In this document: positions 37,163-45,530 of the stretch, piece by piece | Layout: every line of letters begins with the position of its first letter | Position numbering within the stretch: position 1 is the first letter of the stretch | Source of the DNA: an uncultured Acetatifactor sp. | GTDB taxonomy: Bacteria; Bacillota; Clostridia; Lachnospirales; Lachnospiraceae | Assembly (NCBI GenBank): GCA_949840935.1 | Contig: CATKXX010000013.1 | Span: forward strand, 1-64,000 | Direction: 5' to 3' | Length of the DNA stretch: 64,000 nt | Notes under the pieces: model-generated | The model's input: only the letters and a program-made list of their open reading frames with translations | What the model was told of the DNA's origin: nothing | The model's database searches: none | Position numbers and translations under genes: made by a program

Positions 37163-37229
37163 TTCTTTATTATAAGGGATAGAGGTATAAAGAATACAGC
37201 TTATATCTATGTTTATACAAAGAATATAG
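37163..37229. promoter_or_regulatory. Candidate XRE operator repeats
   Basis: TTCTTTAT (37163-37170) and ATAAAGAA (37187-37194) form an 8-bp inverted repeat. The sequence TATAAAGAATACAG (37186-37199) recurs as TATACAAAGAATATAG (37214-37229). These lie in the 386-base spacer 37036-37421 between the XRE gene and tadZ; the rest of that spacer is AT-rich and holds the tad promoter. Low-complexity AT sequence makes chance repeats possible. Confidence 0.4.
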
Positions 37230-37309
37230 GATTAAGACATATTGGGCTTTGTCTTGCTTTCCATACCTGCGTCGTGGCAGGGAATTTCTGATAAAGGATA
37301 AAAATAATG

Positions 37310-37338
37310 TTGAAAATTGCAAAAATATAATATATAAT
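37310..37338 (+). promoter_or_regulatory. Promoter of the tad pilus operon
   Basis: TTGAAA (37310-37315), 17 bases, TATAAT (37333-37338), 84 bases before tadZ. The spacer start ATTGCAAAAATAT is shared, with one change, by the promoter of the LysM gene at 56840. Confidence 0.7.
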
Positions 37339-37421
37339 TATAAAAATACAAGATAAAACTGTATAAATTAATTATGGAATGCTGTCAGTGGAATTTTTGA
37401 GCAGGACGGGAGGATTGCAGG

Positions 37422-38462
37422 ATGATCAGGATAGCTGTTGCAGATGAGGATCAGGAATATCTGGATCGTTTAGCCGGTGTACTGGAGGAATATAAGGATT
37501 TGTCATTGGCTGTCTATACAGACAGAAGCAGCCTGGAGACTGCGTTGAATTCCAGGCCCTTTGACATATTGCTGTTTGACGCTTGCTTATATGACGGGCA
37601 GCACGTTTTGAAGAAAAATACTCTTGCGGTGATGCTTTTTGACGAGGAGAAGGCTGTGTCGGCGTCCTTTCAGGATTTCCCTAAGATCAACAAATTCCAG
37701 CGGATCGGTAATATTTATAAACAGATGCTGGAGCTGTATTCTGAAATCTGCCAGGATGCAGGGGAGATTATGGGGCGGAGACCAGTGGTATCGGTGGCGT
37801 TTTATTCCCCGGCGGGGGGAAGCGGTAAGACGACACTGGCGCTGGTGGCGGCTTCCAGGCTTGCAATGAGGGGACACAAGACTTTCTATCTTAACTTTGA
37901 AGACATCGCTTCGGAGGAATGTTACCTGCCCCAGAGCGGGGAGAAGGGCGTCAGCGAGCTGATAGGATTCCTCGGTTCTGAGATTAATTTTCCCATGAAG
38001 CTTCAGAGCCTTCTGCAGGCCAGGTCGGATAACCTGTATTATTTAAAGCATTTCGACAGCCCTAATGACATCTACGAGATGACGGCTCAGGAGGTGGGCG
38101 AGCTTCTCACGGAGATCGGCCGATCCGGACTTTTTGAATACATCATTGTGGATATGGGGGTGGCGCTGGACAGTAAGGCGCTGAGCATTTTTGAGCAGAT
38201 GCAGAAGATTGTCCTGGTGGAAAAACCGGACACCATTGCCATACATAAAATGAAATGTTTTACAGGTCAGACACATATTATGAATATGCATGGCCAGAAG
38301 ATGGTAAGGGTATTGAATTTTGATAATGGCCGGCGGATGGAGGACGGCGGCCAGATTCCCCTGGCGGGAAGAGTGGGAGCGGTACAGAACCCGGATTCCG
38401 CGCAGCTGATCACCATGCTGGCGGGAAATGCGGGTGTCAACTTTGTGGATGCGTTAGTGTGA
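37422..38462 (+). CDS. tadZ: Pilus assembly ATPase TadZ/CpaE-like
   Basis: ParA/MinD-related protein that localises the Tad secretion machine. Residues 1-110 resemble a degenerate receiver domain ('VADEDQEYLDRLAGVL', 'FDILLFDACLYDG'); a P-loop ATPase follows with 'SPAGGSGKTTLAL' near residue 131, lacking the signature lysine at the start of the ParA loop (Ala instead). 346 aa, soluble. First gene of the operon; the stop codon overlaps the next GTG start. Confidence 0.87.
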   Translation: MIRIAVADEDQEYLDRLAGVLEEYKDLSLAVYTDRSSLETALNSRPFDILLFDACLYDGQHVLKKNTLAVMLFDEEKAVSASFQDFPKINKFQRIGNIYKQMLELYSEICQDAGEIMGRRPVVSVAFYSPAGGSGKTTLALVAASRLAMRGHKTFYLNFEDIASEECYLPQSGEKGVSELIGFLGSEINFPMKLQSLLQARSDNLYYLKHFDSPNDIYEMTAQEVGELLTEIGRSGLFEYIIVDMGVALDSKALSIFEQMQKIVLVEKPDTIAIHKMKCFTGQTHIMNMHGQKMVRVLNFDNGRRMEDGGQIPLAGRVGAVQNPDSAQLITMLAGNAGVNFVDALV

Positions 38463-39793
38463 AGAAAAACGGCAAAGTGAGGCATTGTGAGATTCCGCGG
38501 AGCGGGATCGTGGGGGTTGACATGAAAGACTATTTTACAGAAGAAACAGTCAGGATCCGCGGGATGATCAGCAGGGATCCTTCCTATACGGAGCTGGAGG
38601 ATTTCGAGCTGAAGGAACGGGCCGAGAAGATGATGGAGCTTCGCATCAGGCAGGCGGAGGAGGCGGAGCCTGATGTGGCGGCATATTATTCCTCCCTGTC
38701 CTTCCGTACGCGAAAGAGCCTGGTGGAAAATGTGTTTGAATCCATCAGGGGATTGGGAATCCTGGGAAAGATCATTTCAGATAAAAGTATCACAGAAGTC
38801 ATGATCAATGGGTATGATACCATTTTCGTGGAGCGGAACGGTAAGCTGGAGCAGATTCCGGAGAAGTTTGAAAGCCAGGAGCGTCTTCGGAACATTATCA
38901 CAAAATTTGTGCAGGATATGGGCCGTTCGGTGACTGAGAGCAATCCCATTGTAGACACCCGCCTGGAGGATGGCTCCCGCGTAAATGTAGTCCTGGATCC
39001 CATTGCCTTAAACGGGCCCATTGTCACAATCCGAAGGTTTCCGGAGGAGGGGATGACGATTCAGAAGCTGATCGGCTATGGTTCCATCACTTCTGAGGCG
39101 GCAGCCTTTCTACAGAAGCTGGTACGGGCGAAATATAACATCTTTATCAGCGGAGGAACCGGTTCCGGGAAGACTACTTTCCTGAATGCCCTTTCCAACT
39201 ATATCCCTCAGACGGAGCGCGTCATTACCATCGAGGATTCCGCAGAGCTGCAGATCCGCCACATACCGAATCTGGTAAGGCTGGAGACGCGTAATGCCAA
39301 CTCATCGGGGGAGGGAGGGATTTCCATGAGGGATCTGATCAAGTCCTCCCTCCGTATGAGGCCGGAGCGCATTGTGGTGGGCGAGGTCAGAGGTGAGGAG
39401 GCGCTGGACATGCTTCAGGCTATGAATACCGGACACGATGGCTCCATCTCCACCGGCCACGCCAATTCGGCGGAGGATATGATAAGCCGTCTGGAGACCA
39501 TGGTGCTGAGCGGTGCGGCGGGGCTTCCTCTGGAGGCCATCAGGCAGCAGATTGCTTCCGCGGTGGACATCATCATACATCTATCCCGTATGAGGGACAG
39601 CTCCCGTAAGACCATGTCCATATCGGAAGTGGTGGGGCTGGAGGGAGGAAAGGTTATCATGAATCCCCTGTTTGAATTTCAGGAGGATGAGAAGACTACG
39701 GTCCGCAGGGTGTCAGGATCTCTGAACCGGACGGGGAATAAAATGGTTCATCCCGATAAGTTTATTGCCAGCGGGATATACGACTATTTATAG
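38459..39793 (+). CDS. cpaF: Pilus assembly/secretion ATPase CpaF/TadA
   Basis: Type II/IV secretion-family hexameric ATPase that powers Flp pilus extension. N-terminal domain, then Walker A 'GGTGSGKTTF' (about residue 233), the 'ITIEDSAELQI' Asp box, 'EVRGEEALDMLQAMNTGHDGS' Walker B region and the His box 'STGHANSAEDMISRLETMV'. GTG 38459 overlaps the tadZ stop as GTGA; ATG 38521 behind GGGGG is an alternative start giving about 424 aa. All motifs intact. Confidence 0.93.
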   Translation: MKKNGKVRHCEIPRSGIVGVDMKDYFTEETVRIRGMISRDPSYTELEDFELKERAEKMMELRIRQAEEAEPDVAAYYSSLSFRTRKSLVENVFESIRGLGILGKIISDKSITEVMINGYDTIFVERNGKLEQIPEKFESQERLRNIITKFVQDMGRSVTESNPIVDTRLEDGSRVNVVLDPIALNGPIVTIRRFPEEGMTIQKLIGYGSITSEAAAFLQKLVRAKYNIFISGGTGSGKTTFLNALSNYIPQTERVITIEDSAELQIRHIPNLVRLETRNANSSGEGGISMRDLIKSSLRMRPERIVVGEVRGEEALDMLQAMNTGHDGSISTGHANSAEDMISRLETMVLSGAAGLPLEAIRQQIASAVDIIIHLSRMRDSSRKTMSISEVVGLEGGKVIMNPLFEFQEDEKTTVRRVSGSLNRTGNKMVHPDKFIASGIYDYL

Positions 39794-39817
39794 GGAAACG
39801 ATGTGAAAGCGTTTCCA
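39794..39817 (+). promoter_or_regulatory. cre-like site within a hairpin, cpaF-tadB spacer
   Basis: TGAAAGCGTTTCCA (39804-39817) fits the CcpA cre consensus TGWAARCGYTWNCW at every position. It overlaps a 7-bp hairpin GGAAACG/CGTTTCC (39794-39816) just after the cpaF stop. It could be a carbon-control roadblock site or simply an RNA hairpin between genes. Confidence 0.4.
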
Positions 39818-39856
39818 TAGCATTGAATTACGCGGAAGCACACGGGAGGTATGGAA

Positions 39857-40615
39857 ATGAATCCAAATATGCCTGTATATTACAGATGCAATATGAAAAA
39901 GGGAGAGCATGTCCTGGCGTATCTGATCTGCAGCCTGATCATTACCGGGATTGCCTATCTCTTTTATCATATTGTCCCTGTCTCGGCTGTAATAGGGCTT
40001 GGGGCGGGATTTTATCTGGAGAAGATTTATGCAGACTCCACGGTGAAAAAGAGGATGGCGGCGCTCCGGCTGCAGTTTCGGGATTTCCTGGAATCCATGA
40101 GCGTGGCGGCAAGGGCGGGGAATGTGGAGGTCAAGGCGCTGGAATCGGCTCTGAAAGACCTGAAGATATCCTATAGTGAGAAAGCGGATATTGTGAAAGA
40201 GGTGGATAATATCCTGAAACAGTATAAGCAGGGCGGGATTGAATTAAAGCTGCTGTTTGAGGATTTTGCGGACAGGAGCAACCTGGAGGATATCCGAAGC
40301 TTTGCCACCATCTACAGCGTCATCGAGGGCAAGAATGACCGCTTTGGGGAGATCGTCAGCCAGACCTCGGAGATCATCGGGGACAAGGTTGAGATTGAGC
40401 AGGAAATCCATACTGTGATCTCCGCGGCGAAATCGGAGACAACTATGATGCTGCTGATGCCCATTGTCATTGTGGTAGCCATGTCGCTTATGGGCTCCGG
40501 GTTTATGGATGCGCTGTTTACCACCTTTGCGGGACATGCGGCGGCGACAGTGGCCCTTGCGTTCTTTGGGATTTCCTACGCGCTGGCCACCAAGGCAAGC
40601 GATATCAAGGTATAA
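39857..40615 (+). CDS. tadB: Pilus platform protein TadB-like
   Basis: Type II secretion F-domain inner-membrane protein. Two N-terminal hydrophobic segments (about 15-50), a cytoplasmic helical T2SF domain ('FRDFLESMSVAARAGNVEVKALESALKDL' region, about 70-185) and two C-terminal helices (about 195-245). 252 aa from ATG 39857, seven bases after GGGAGG; ATG 39851 is too close. It forms the platform with TadC and CpaF. Confidence 0.85.
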   Translation: MNPNMPVYYRCNMKKGEHVLAYLICSLIITGIAYLFYHIVPVSAVIGLGAGFYLEKIYADSTVKKRMAALRLQFRDFLESMSVAARAGNVEVKALESALKDLKISYSEKADIVKEVDNILKQYKQGGIELKLLFEDFADRSNLEDIRSFATIYSVIEGKNDRFGEIVSQTSEIIGDKVEIEQEIHTVISAAKSETTMMLLMPIVIVVAMSLMGSGFMDALFTTFAGHAAATVALAFFGISYALATKASDIKV

Positions 40616-40617
40616 GG

Positions 40618-40636
40618 AAGCGCTCAGAGGGCGCTT
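40618..40636 (+). repeat. Small hairpin after tadB
   Basis: AAGCGC / GCGCTT hairpin three bases after the tadB stop, without a T-run. Part of the 131-base tadB-tadC spacer, which also holds two copies of a short dispersed repeat. Confidence 0.45.
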
Positions 40637-40675
40637 ACGTAAGGTGGAAGGTCACAAAGCGGGGTGTGTAGACCA

Positions 40676-40729
40676 GGGAAATGATTTTTCAAACGCGCTC
40701 TGGGGAATGATTTTCAGACACGCTCTGGG
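40676..40729 (-). repeat. Two adjacent copies of a dispersed ~26-bp repeat
   Basis: Copy A (40676-40703) and copy B (40704-40729) are tandem with a 26-base period. On the minus strand they read AGAGCGYGTYTGAAAAATCATTYCC, B having one A fewer. A third copy with the sequence AGAACGTGTTTGAAAAATGC lies at 60540-60564, 20 kb away in the other orientation. They sit between tadB and tadC, immediately before the tadC ribosome site. Confidence 0.75.
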
Positions 40730-40746
40730 AGAGGTATGGTATCGGG

Positions 40747-41793
40747 ATGATCATATGTATGATATTGGCTACAGCGGGGTTTGCTTTTTTTGCGTTTCTG
40801 TTCCTGTCGGCAGGCAGCAATGTGACAGGGGCGATTCTCACCTGCCGTAAGGAGACAGAGATCGAGAATATTAAGAAGACGCAGATTGAGCTGAACCTCA
40901 TCGTGGATTATATGAAGCGCACCAGGGATCTTAAGGATAAGGAGAGGGTGAAGCGCGCCAGGGAGCTGAACCGGAAGCTGGAACAGGCGAAAAAGAAGCT
41001 GGAGCGCCTGGAGAAGGGGAAGGCCGGGATGACGGAGATCATTCCCATCGCAGGTTACCGGATGATGCAGCTCCTGCACTGGGACGCTGCCAATGACACG
41101 GTGAAGAAGCTCTATAACCAGTGCATCCAGTTTAAGGAGAAACGGGAGGCAATGAATTATACCTATTATATCCTGGGCTCCCTGATCGGGTATGTTGTGC
41201 TGGGGGTGGTCTGCGGCCTGACAGCACTGGGGCTTACGCTTGCCATGGGGCTGGGGATTAAGGCGGTTGTTTTCTCCGCGGCGGTTCTGATCCTTCTGAT
41301 CCTGGCGGGCTATGTGCCCTATGACAATGTGAATATCACAGTCAGGAACCGGAAGGAAGAAATCGAGAACCAGTTTCCGCAGGTCGTGTCCAAGCTGACG
41401 CTTCTCACGGTGGCGGGCATGGAAGTAAACCAGGCATGGAAGCTTACCAGCGGAAGCGGGGTGGGCATCCTGTATCAGGAGATGGACAGGGTGCTGGTGG
41501 AGCTGGACAATAATGTGCCGCCTGTGGAGGCGTACAGCAAGTTTATTACCCGCTGTAATAACCCTTATACGACAAAGCTTGCCACCGCGATCATCCAGAA
41601 TGCATCCAAGGGGAATGCGGAGATCGTAAATCTGTTCCGCCGTCTGAACAGCGAGAGCTGGCTGGAGCATAAGCACAGCGCCAGACGCCGGGGGGAACAG
41701 ATTTCCTCCAAGCTGCTGGTGCCGACGCTTTTGATGTTCGTGGGTATTATCATCCTGGTTATTGTTCCGGTGATGACGGGCTTCAGTTTTTAA
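40747..41793 (+). CDS. tadC: Pilus platform protein TadC-like
   Basis: Second T2SF platform subunit, about 348 aa. N-terminal helix (about residues 5-25), a highly charged coiled coil (residues 35-95, Lys/Arg/Glu-rich), two central helices (about 135-190), a soluble T2SF part ('FPQVVSKLTLLTVAGMEVNQAWKL') and a C-terminal helix ending 'IVPVMTGFSF'. The ribosome site GGGAGAGG is 11 bases from ATG 40747, so ATG 40759 remains possible. Same operon. Confidence 0.85.
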   Translation: MIICMILATAGFAFFAFLFLSAGSNVTGAILTCRKETEIENIKKTQIELNLIVDYMKRTRDLKDKERVKRARELNRKLEQAKKKLERLEKGKAGMTEIIPIAGYRMMQLLHWDAANDTVKKLYNQCIQFKEKREAMNYTYYILGSLIGYVVLGVVCGLTALGLTLAMGLGIKAVVFSAAVLILLILAGYVPYDNVNITVRNRKEEIENQFPQVVSKLTLLTVAGMEVNQAWKLTSGSGVGILYQEMDRVLVELDNNVPPVEAYSKFITRCNNPYTTKLATAIIQNASKGNAEIVNLFRRLNSESWLEHKHSARRRGEQISSKLLVPTLLMFVGIIILVIVPVMTGFSF

Positions 41794-41856
41794 TGTTCAT
41801 GTCCGCCGGATTGATAATAGATTACTGATTTTCAGGTGAGTGAGGAGGTGAGATAA

Positions 41857-42102
41857 ATGAGGAACAGGTTAGACCGTCTTTACATAGGGGCGCAGATCCA
41901 TAAGAGGAATTTTGTCGAGAGCTTCAAACAGGATGAGAGCGGCGTGTCAAACTTTGTGGCTACCGTACTGCTGATCCTGATGGTAGTGCTGATCGGCGGC
42001 GCCGTATGGGGATTCCTGAGCGGGTACTTTACGGAATTGTTTGAGAAGATCAAATCAGGATCTACATCCATGGGAACAGGAGATATCACTACAGGATTTT
42101 AA
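41857..42102 (+). CDS. Type IVb pilin precursor (Flp1-like)
   Basis: Probable major pilin: 81 aa, a charged leader of about 30 residues, then 'DESG|VSNFVATVLLIL' followed by a long hydrophobic helix and a short polar tail ending 'SMGTGDITTGF'. The glycine before the helix is the expected cleavage point for the A24 peptidase. The +5 glutamate of classical Flp and type IV pilins is absent (Phe/Val instead), and the core is closer to the archaeal-type 'VSxxxATVLLI' pattern. GTGAGGAGGTG precedes ATG 41857. Small pilins are normally followed, as here, by TadE-like pseudopilins. Confidence 0.82.
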   Translation: MRNRLDRLYIGAQIHKRNFVESFKQDESGVSNFVATVLLILMVVLIGGAVWGFLSGYFTELFEKIKSGSTSMGTGDITTGF

Positions 42103-42157
42103 CTGAGAAGGAAGAATTGTTGTTATGGCGGGAGAAACGAACAGAGGAGGCATAGGG

Positions 42158-42832
42158 ATGCAGACATTCCGAAAAAGTGAACAGGGTACAGCAATGCTTG
42201 AAGCCACATTGATGCTGCCTTTTTGCATGATCATGATCGTCGGCGTACTCTATGCCGCCCTGTATCTCTGCCAGAAGGCGAATATCCAGTCCAATCTGGA
42301 GACTGCGCTGATCTATTACAAGGCGGCTGAGTCGGACACTTACGTACACGCCAGGGCGCAGATGGAATACGGTGGCGGCGGTCTGGAAGCGGTGGGGAGT
42401 AATATGGGAGAGATCAAATACTTAAATCCCTATCGCTTCTTTTTCATGGAATTTAAGGAAGGGAATTATACTAATTTCTTTCGGAGCATATGCGGGCATA
42501 TGTTCTTTGACACGGGAGATAATGTGGAAATCCATGCTGAAAAGCATAATTATGTGTTCTATAAGACGATAGAGGCGGAGGCAAGGCAGACCGTGAAGCC
42601 TCCCATCAATCTTTCCCTGGTAGGCGGGCCGGACGAAATGACGATCATAGTCACCGGGGAGGTCGTTGTCAATGACGGGGATGATTTTATCCGCAATGTG
42701 GATTTTGCGATAGATATGCTGGCCGATACGAAAGTGGGCGAGATGGTGCAGGGTATCGGAGAAGCGGCAAAGAACCTTTATGAAAAGTTTAAAGGGGCGC
42801 TGCCTGTGGGGGGTGGAGAGAAAGATGCTTAA
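42158..42832 (+). CDS. TadE-like pseudopilin
   Basis: 224 aa. 'SEQGTAMLEATLMLPFCMIMIVGVLYAALYL' contains the prepilin-type Gly before a hydrophobic helix with Glu at +5 (GTAMLE), as in TadE. The rest is a soluble extracellular domain. ATG 42158 follows AGAGGAGG by seven bases; the reading frame is open from 42125. The stop overlaps the next gene by eight bases. Minor pilins of this type help initiate or stabilise Flp fibres. Confidence 0.85.
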   Translation: MQTFRKSEQGTAMLEATLMLPFCMIMIVGVLYAALYLCQKANIQSNLETALIYYKAAESDTYVHARAQMEYGGGGLEAVGSNMGEIKYLNPYRFFFMEFKEGNYTNFFRSICGHMFFDTGDNVEIHAEKHNYVFYKTIEAEARQTVKPPINLSLVGGPDEMTIIVTGEVVVNDGDDFIRNVDFAIDMLADTKVGEMVQGIGEAAKNLYEKFKGALPVGGGEKDA

Positions 42833-45497
42833 ACTGTTTTTGAAAAGAGGAAAGGGCTCCATATCGGTCTTTGTCACAGTGATCATGGTTCCGGTGGTCT
42901 TCTTTATCGGTTTTCTGGTGGATCTGTCCAGGATCAAATTCTGCGGCAATCAGGCAGCCATGGCGGCGGATAATTACGGGGAAGCCATATTGACGGATTA
43001 TGACAACCTGTTGAAGGAGCTGTACGGGCTTTTTGCCCTGACGCAGAACCAGGCGGGCACGGAGGCGCTGGACCGCCTGGATGAATATGTGCGGGAAAGC
43101 AATTATTACAAAACTCCTTTCTGTCCTAACGAGAGCATCATCAGCTTCGGGCATATAAAGGAATTGACTGCCACAAGGCCCTATGAAGGCTGGATGCCCT
43201 ATCAGAATGCCAATGTAAATTTTGAAGTCTCCCCTGTGGAGGGAGCTACTTTGGATGACCCGAGGGTGTTTAACACGCAGATCGGTGATTTCATGAAATT
43301 CCGGATCGTACAGACCATAGGAGACGATGAGGAGGGAATCCTGAAGGCTATCGCGTCTGTGCAGGAGATGGACAATAATATCGAGGCGGTGAAAAAGAGG
43401 GACGAGATCACGGATAAGGCCGCCGAAGCGCTGGAGGCGGCCCAGGATTATTATGCCCTGCTGGAGTCTTTGTGGCAGTATCCCGACTATATTGAGAAGA
43501 TCAATACGGTTTATCAGGAGGAAACCCAGGCCATAGAGAGTGTACTTGACAGTAAATATTCTTACTATAAAGCGTATGCGGACGAAGACCCCCAGGCCAT
43601 AGAGGATGCCCTGGAGCATCGGCAGGAAATCCAGGAGGCGGAGGAGGAGAAGGCCGCCCTGGAGGCGGAGGGGAAGAAGGAGGAGGCCGCGAAGATAACC
43701 GTGGAGGAGCTCAGCGCAGAGGAGGAAAGACTGTGCCAGATCGATGACAACTATCAGGAATATCTGGGGCACAGCCCCCAGGAGCTGAAGGATGCATTTG
43801 CCGAAGCCGTGGAAAGGGTGACGGAGCGGAAAGAGTGGGAAAAGCCCCTGACTACGGAATACGGAGGCGGGAACACCGTGCTGGATCATGACGGGGACGA
43901 TTCCGTCACCGTCAATTTTCATAATTTTGATCAGAAGGTACAGGCGCTGCAGGACGCTGCGGATAAGGTGGAGAAAAAGCTGGAGAGCGTGGAAAAATTA
44001 AGGGCTGAATTGGAGGCCACGCTGCAGGGCGGAAATATCACCCCGGAATTGAAGGCCGGGATCGAGGAAGAGATGGAGGAGCTGGATAAGCTCTTTCAGG
44101 ACGGGAGCGCGGCAAATTACAGGGAATTGGCCGACCACATCGCAGCCTACAGCGGACTTAACAGCTCGTACAGGCAGCAGACAGAAGAAATGATCGCGAG
44201 TATACAGGCCAGGGGAAGCGAATGCATCGAGTCCCATCCGGATCAGTCGGCGCTGCCGGATTATGAGGATTCGTTGGATTACAGTCAGCTGGGTGCTTAT
44301 GGAGCTCATTTTTCCTTCCTCCGGGATGCCCTCTATGAAAGCTTTGGAAATAATGACGCAAACAGCACAAAGAAGGAGGCTGAGAAGAAGCAGGATGAGG
44401 CCCAGGGGCTGCTGGACGATATCGGGGATGCCCTGAAGGAGGACGAGGAAGGAGATTTCAAGAGAGATATCCCTTCCGGGGCTGATTTCGCCGGCATGGG
44501 TGACTCTGAGAGCGTGGGCGGGTTTCATATTGCCGACATGCTGGGGGATGCGGCGGACAGCTTTAAGAGCTCCAGCCTGGAGGATCTGCCTAATATGCTG
44601 TTGACGAAGCTGTATCTGGTGCAGTATGATTTCGGGATGTTTACCAGCCGGGTGACGAATGTGGAGGATGCGGAAGGCGGGGAGCAGGGCGCGCAGGAGG
44701 AGAGCGTGCAGCTGTCTCTCACAGGCTATCCCATGGCCCCCAATTACAACTATCTGTACCAGTCGGAGATCGAATACCTTCTGGGCGGGCATAATTCCTC
44801 CCAGGCGAATCTGAACCATACACGGAATACCATACTGGGCTTCCGCGCTGTGATGAATTTTGTGTCCACTTATACGGTGAAACCTGTGGACAGTGCCATA
44901 AAGGCGGTTTCCAGTGCGGCTGCGGCGGTGCCCGTGGTGGGCCCTGTGCTGAAGATCGTGGTGGCGGGGGCACTGCGGCTGGCTGTGGCGGGAGTGGAGA
45001 CGTACGGCGACTGGGTGATGCTGACCAAGGGGGAAGCGGTCTGCGTCCTGAAACAGGATATCAATGACCTGTCGGTCATGGCCCTGCCGGGATTTTCAGA
45101 CAAGCTGAAGGGCCTTCTGAAAAACGATAAGGTCGATGTAGACTTCAGCAAGAAAGGGGACGGGGGCGGCGAATTTAAGCTGGATTATGAGCAGTACTGC
45201 TTTATCATGCTGCTCTTTCTGACCCGGTCGGAGGTCTTGAGCCAACGGTCGGCGGATCTGATCACCCTCAATGTGAATACGGTGAAGAAAAAGATCGGTT
45301 CCGGCGGGGTGCTGAACAGCCTGGAATTTAGAATGGAAGATACGGTCACAGCCGTGGATGTGACCTGTGCGGTGCAGCTGGATATGGTAGTCATGCCAAA
45401 GGGATTTGCCAGGAGCACGCTGGACAGCAGTACTTACGCGGCCGTAGAGGAATTTGAGCAGAATACCTATAAATTTACGGTCACCAGGGGGTATTGA
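42825..45497 (+). CDS. Large TadG-like DUF5702 protein
   Basis: About 890 aa. N-terminal 'KRGKGSISVFVTVIMVPVVFFIGFLVDLSRIKF' is a TadG/pseudopilin-type segment anchoring the protein. The bulk is extracellular and highly acidic: long Glu/Ala/Lys coiled coils (roughly residues 180-330 and 370-450), then a mixed domain with 'SYTVKPVDSAIKAVSSAAAAVPVVGPVLK', a hydrophobic stretch that may insert in a membrane, and a C-terminal strand-rich part. The family (DUF5702) is found in clostridial tad loci; function unproven. ATG 42825 is four bases after GGAGAG, overlapping the TadE stop. Confidence 0.82.
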   Translation: MLKLFLKRGKGSISVFVTVIMVPVVFFIGFLVDLSRIKFCGNQAAMAADNYGEAILTDYDNLLKELYGLFALTQNQAGTEALDRLDEYVRESNYYKTPFCPNESIISFGHIKELTATRPYEGWMPYQNANVNFEVSPVEGATLDDPRVFNTQIGDFMKFRIVQTIGDDEEGILKAIASVQEMDNNIEAVKKRDEITDKAAEALEAAQDYYALLESLWQYPDYIEKINTVYQEETQAIESVLDSKYSYYKAYADEDPQAIEDALEHRQEIQEAEEEKAALEAEGKKEEAAKITVEELSAEEERLCQIDDNYQEYLGHSPQELKDAFAEAVERVTERKEWEKPLTTEYGGGNTVLDHDGDDSVTVNFHNFDQKVQALQDAADKVEKKLESVEKLRAELEATLQGGNITPELKAGIEEEMEELDKLFQDGSAANYRELADHIAAYSGLNSSYRQQTEEMIASIQARGSECIESHPDQSALPDYEDSLDYSQLGAYGAHFSFLRDALYESFGNNDANSTKKEAEKKQDEAQGLLDDIGDALKEDEEGDFKRDIPSGADFAGMGDSESVGGFHIADMLGDAADSFKSSSLEDLPNMLLTKLYLVQYDFGMFTSRVTNVEDAEGGEQGAQEESVQLSLTGYPMAPNYNYLYQSEIEYLLGGHNSSQANLNHTRNTILGFRAVMNFVSTYTVKPVDSAIKAVSSAAAAVPVVGPVLKIVVAGALRLAVAGVETYGDWVMLTKGEAVCVLKQDINDLSVMALPGFSDKLKGLLKNDKVDVDFSKKGDGGGEFKLDYEQYCFIMLLFLTRSEVLSQRSADLITLNVNTVKKKIGSGGVLNSLEFRMEDTVTAVDVTCAVQLDMVVMPKGFARSTLDSSTYAAVEEFEQNTYKFTVTRGY

Positions 45498-45530
45498 CGG
45501 GAATCGCGGCGGAGCGAGGGAGGCGGTAAT

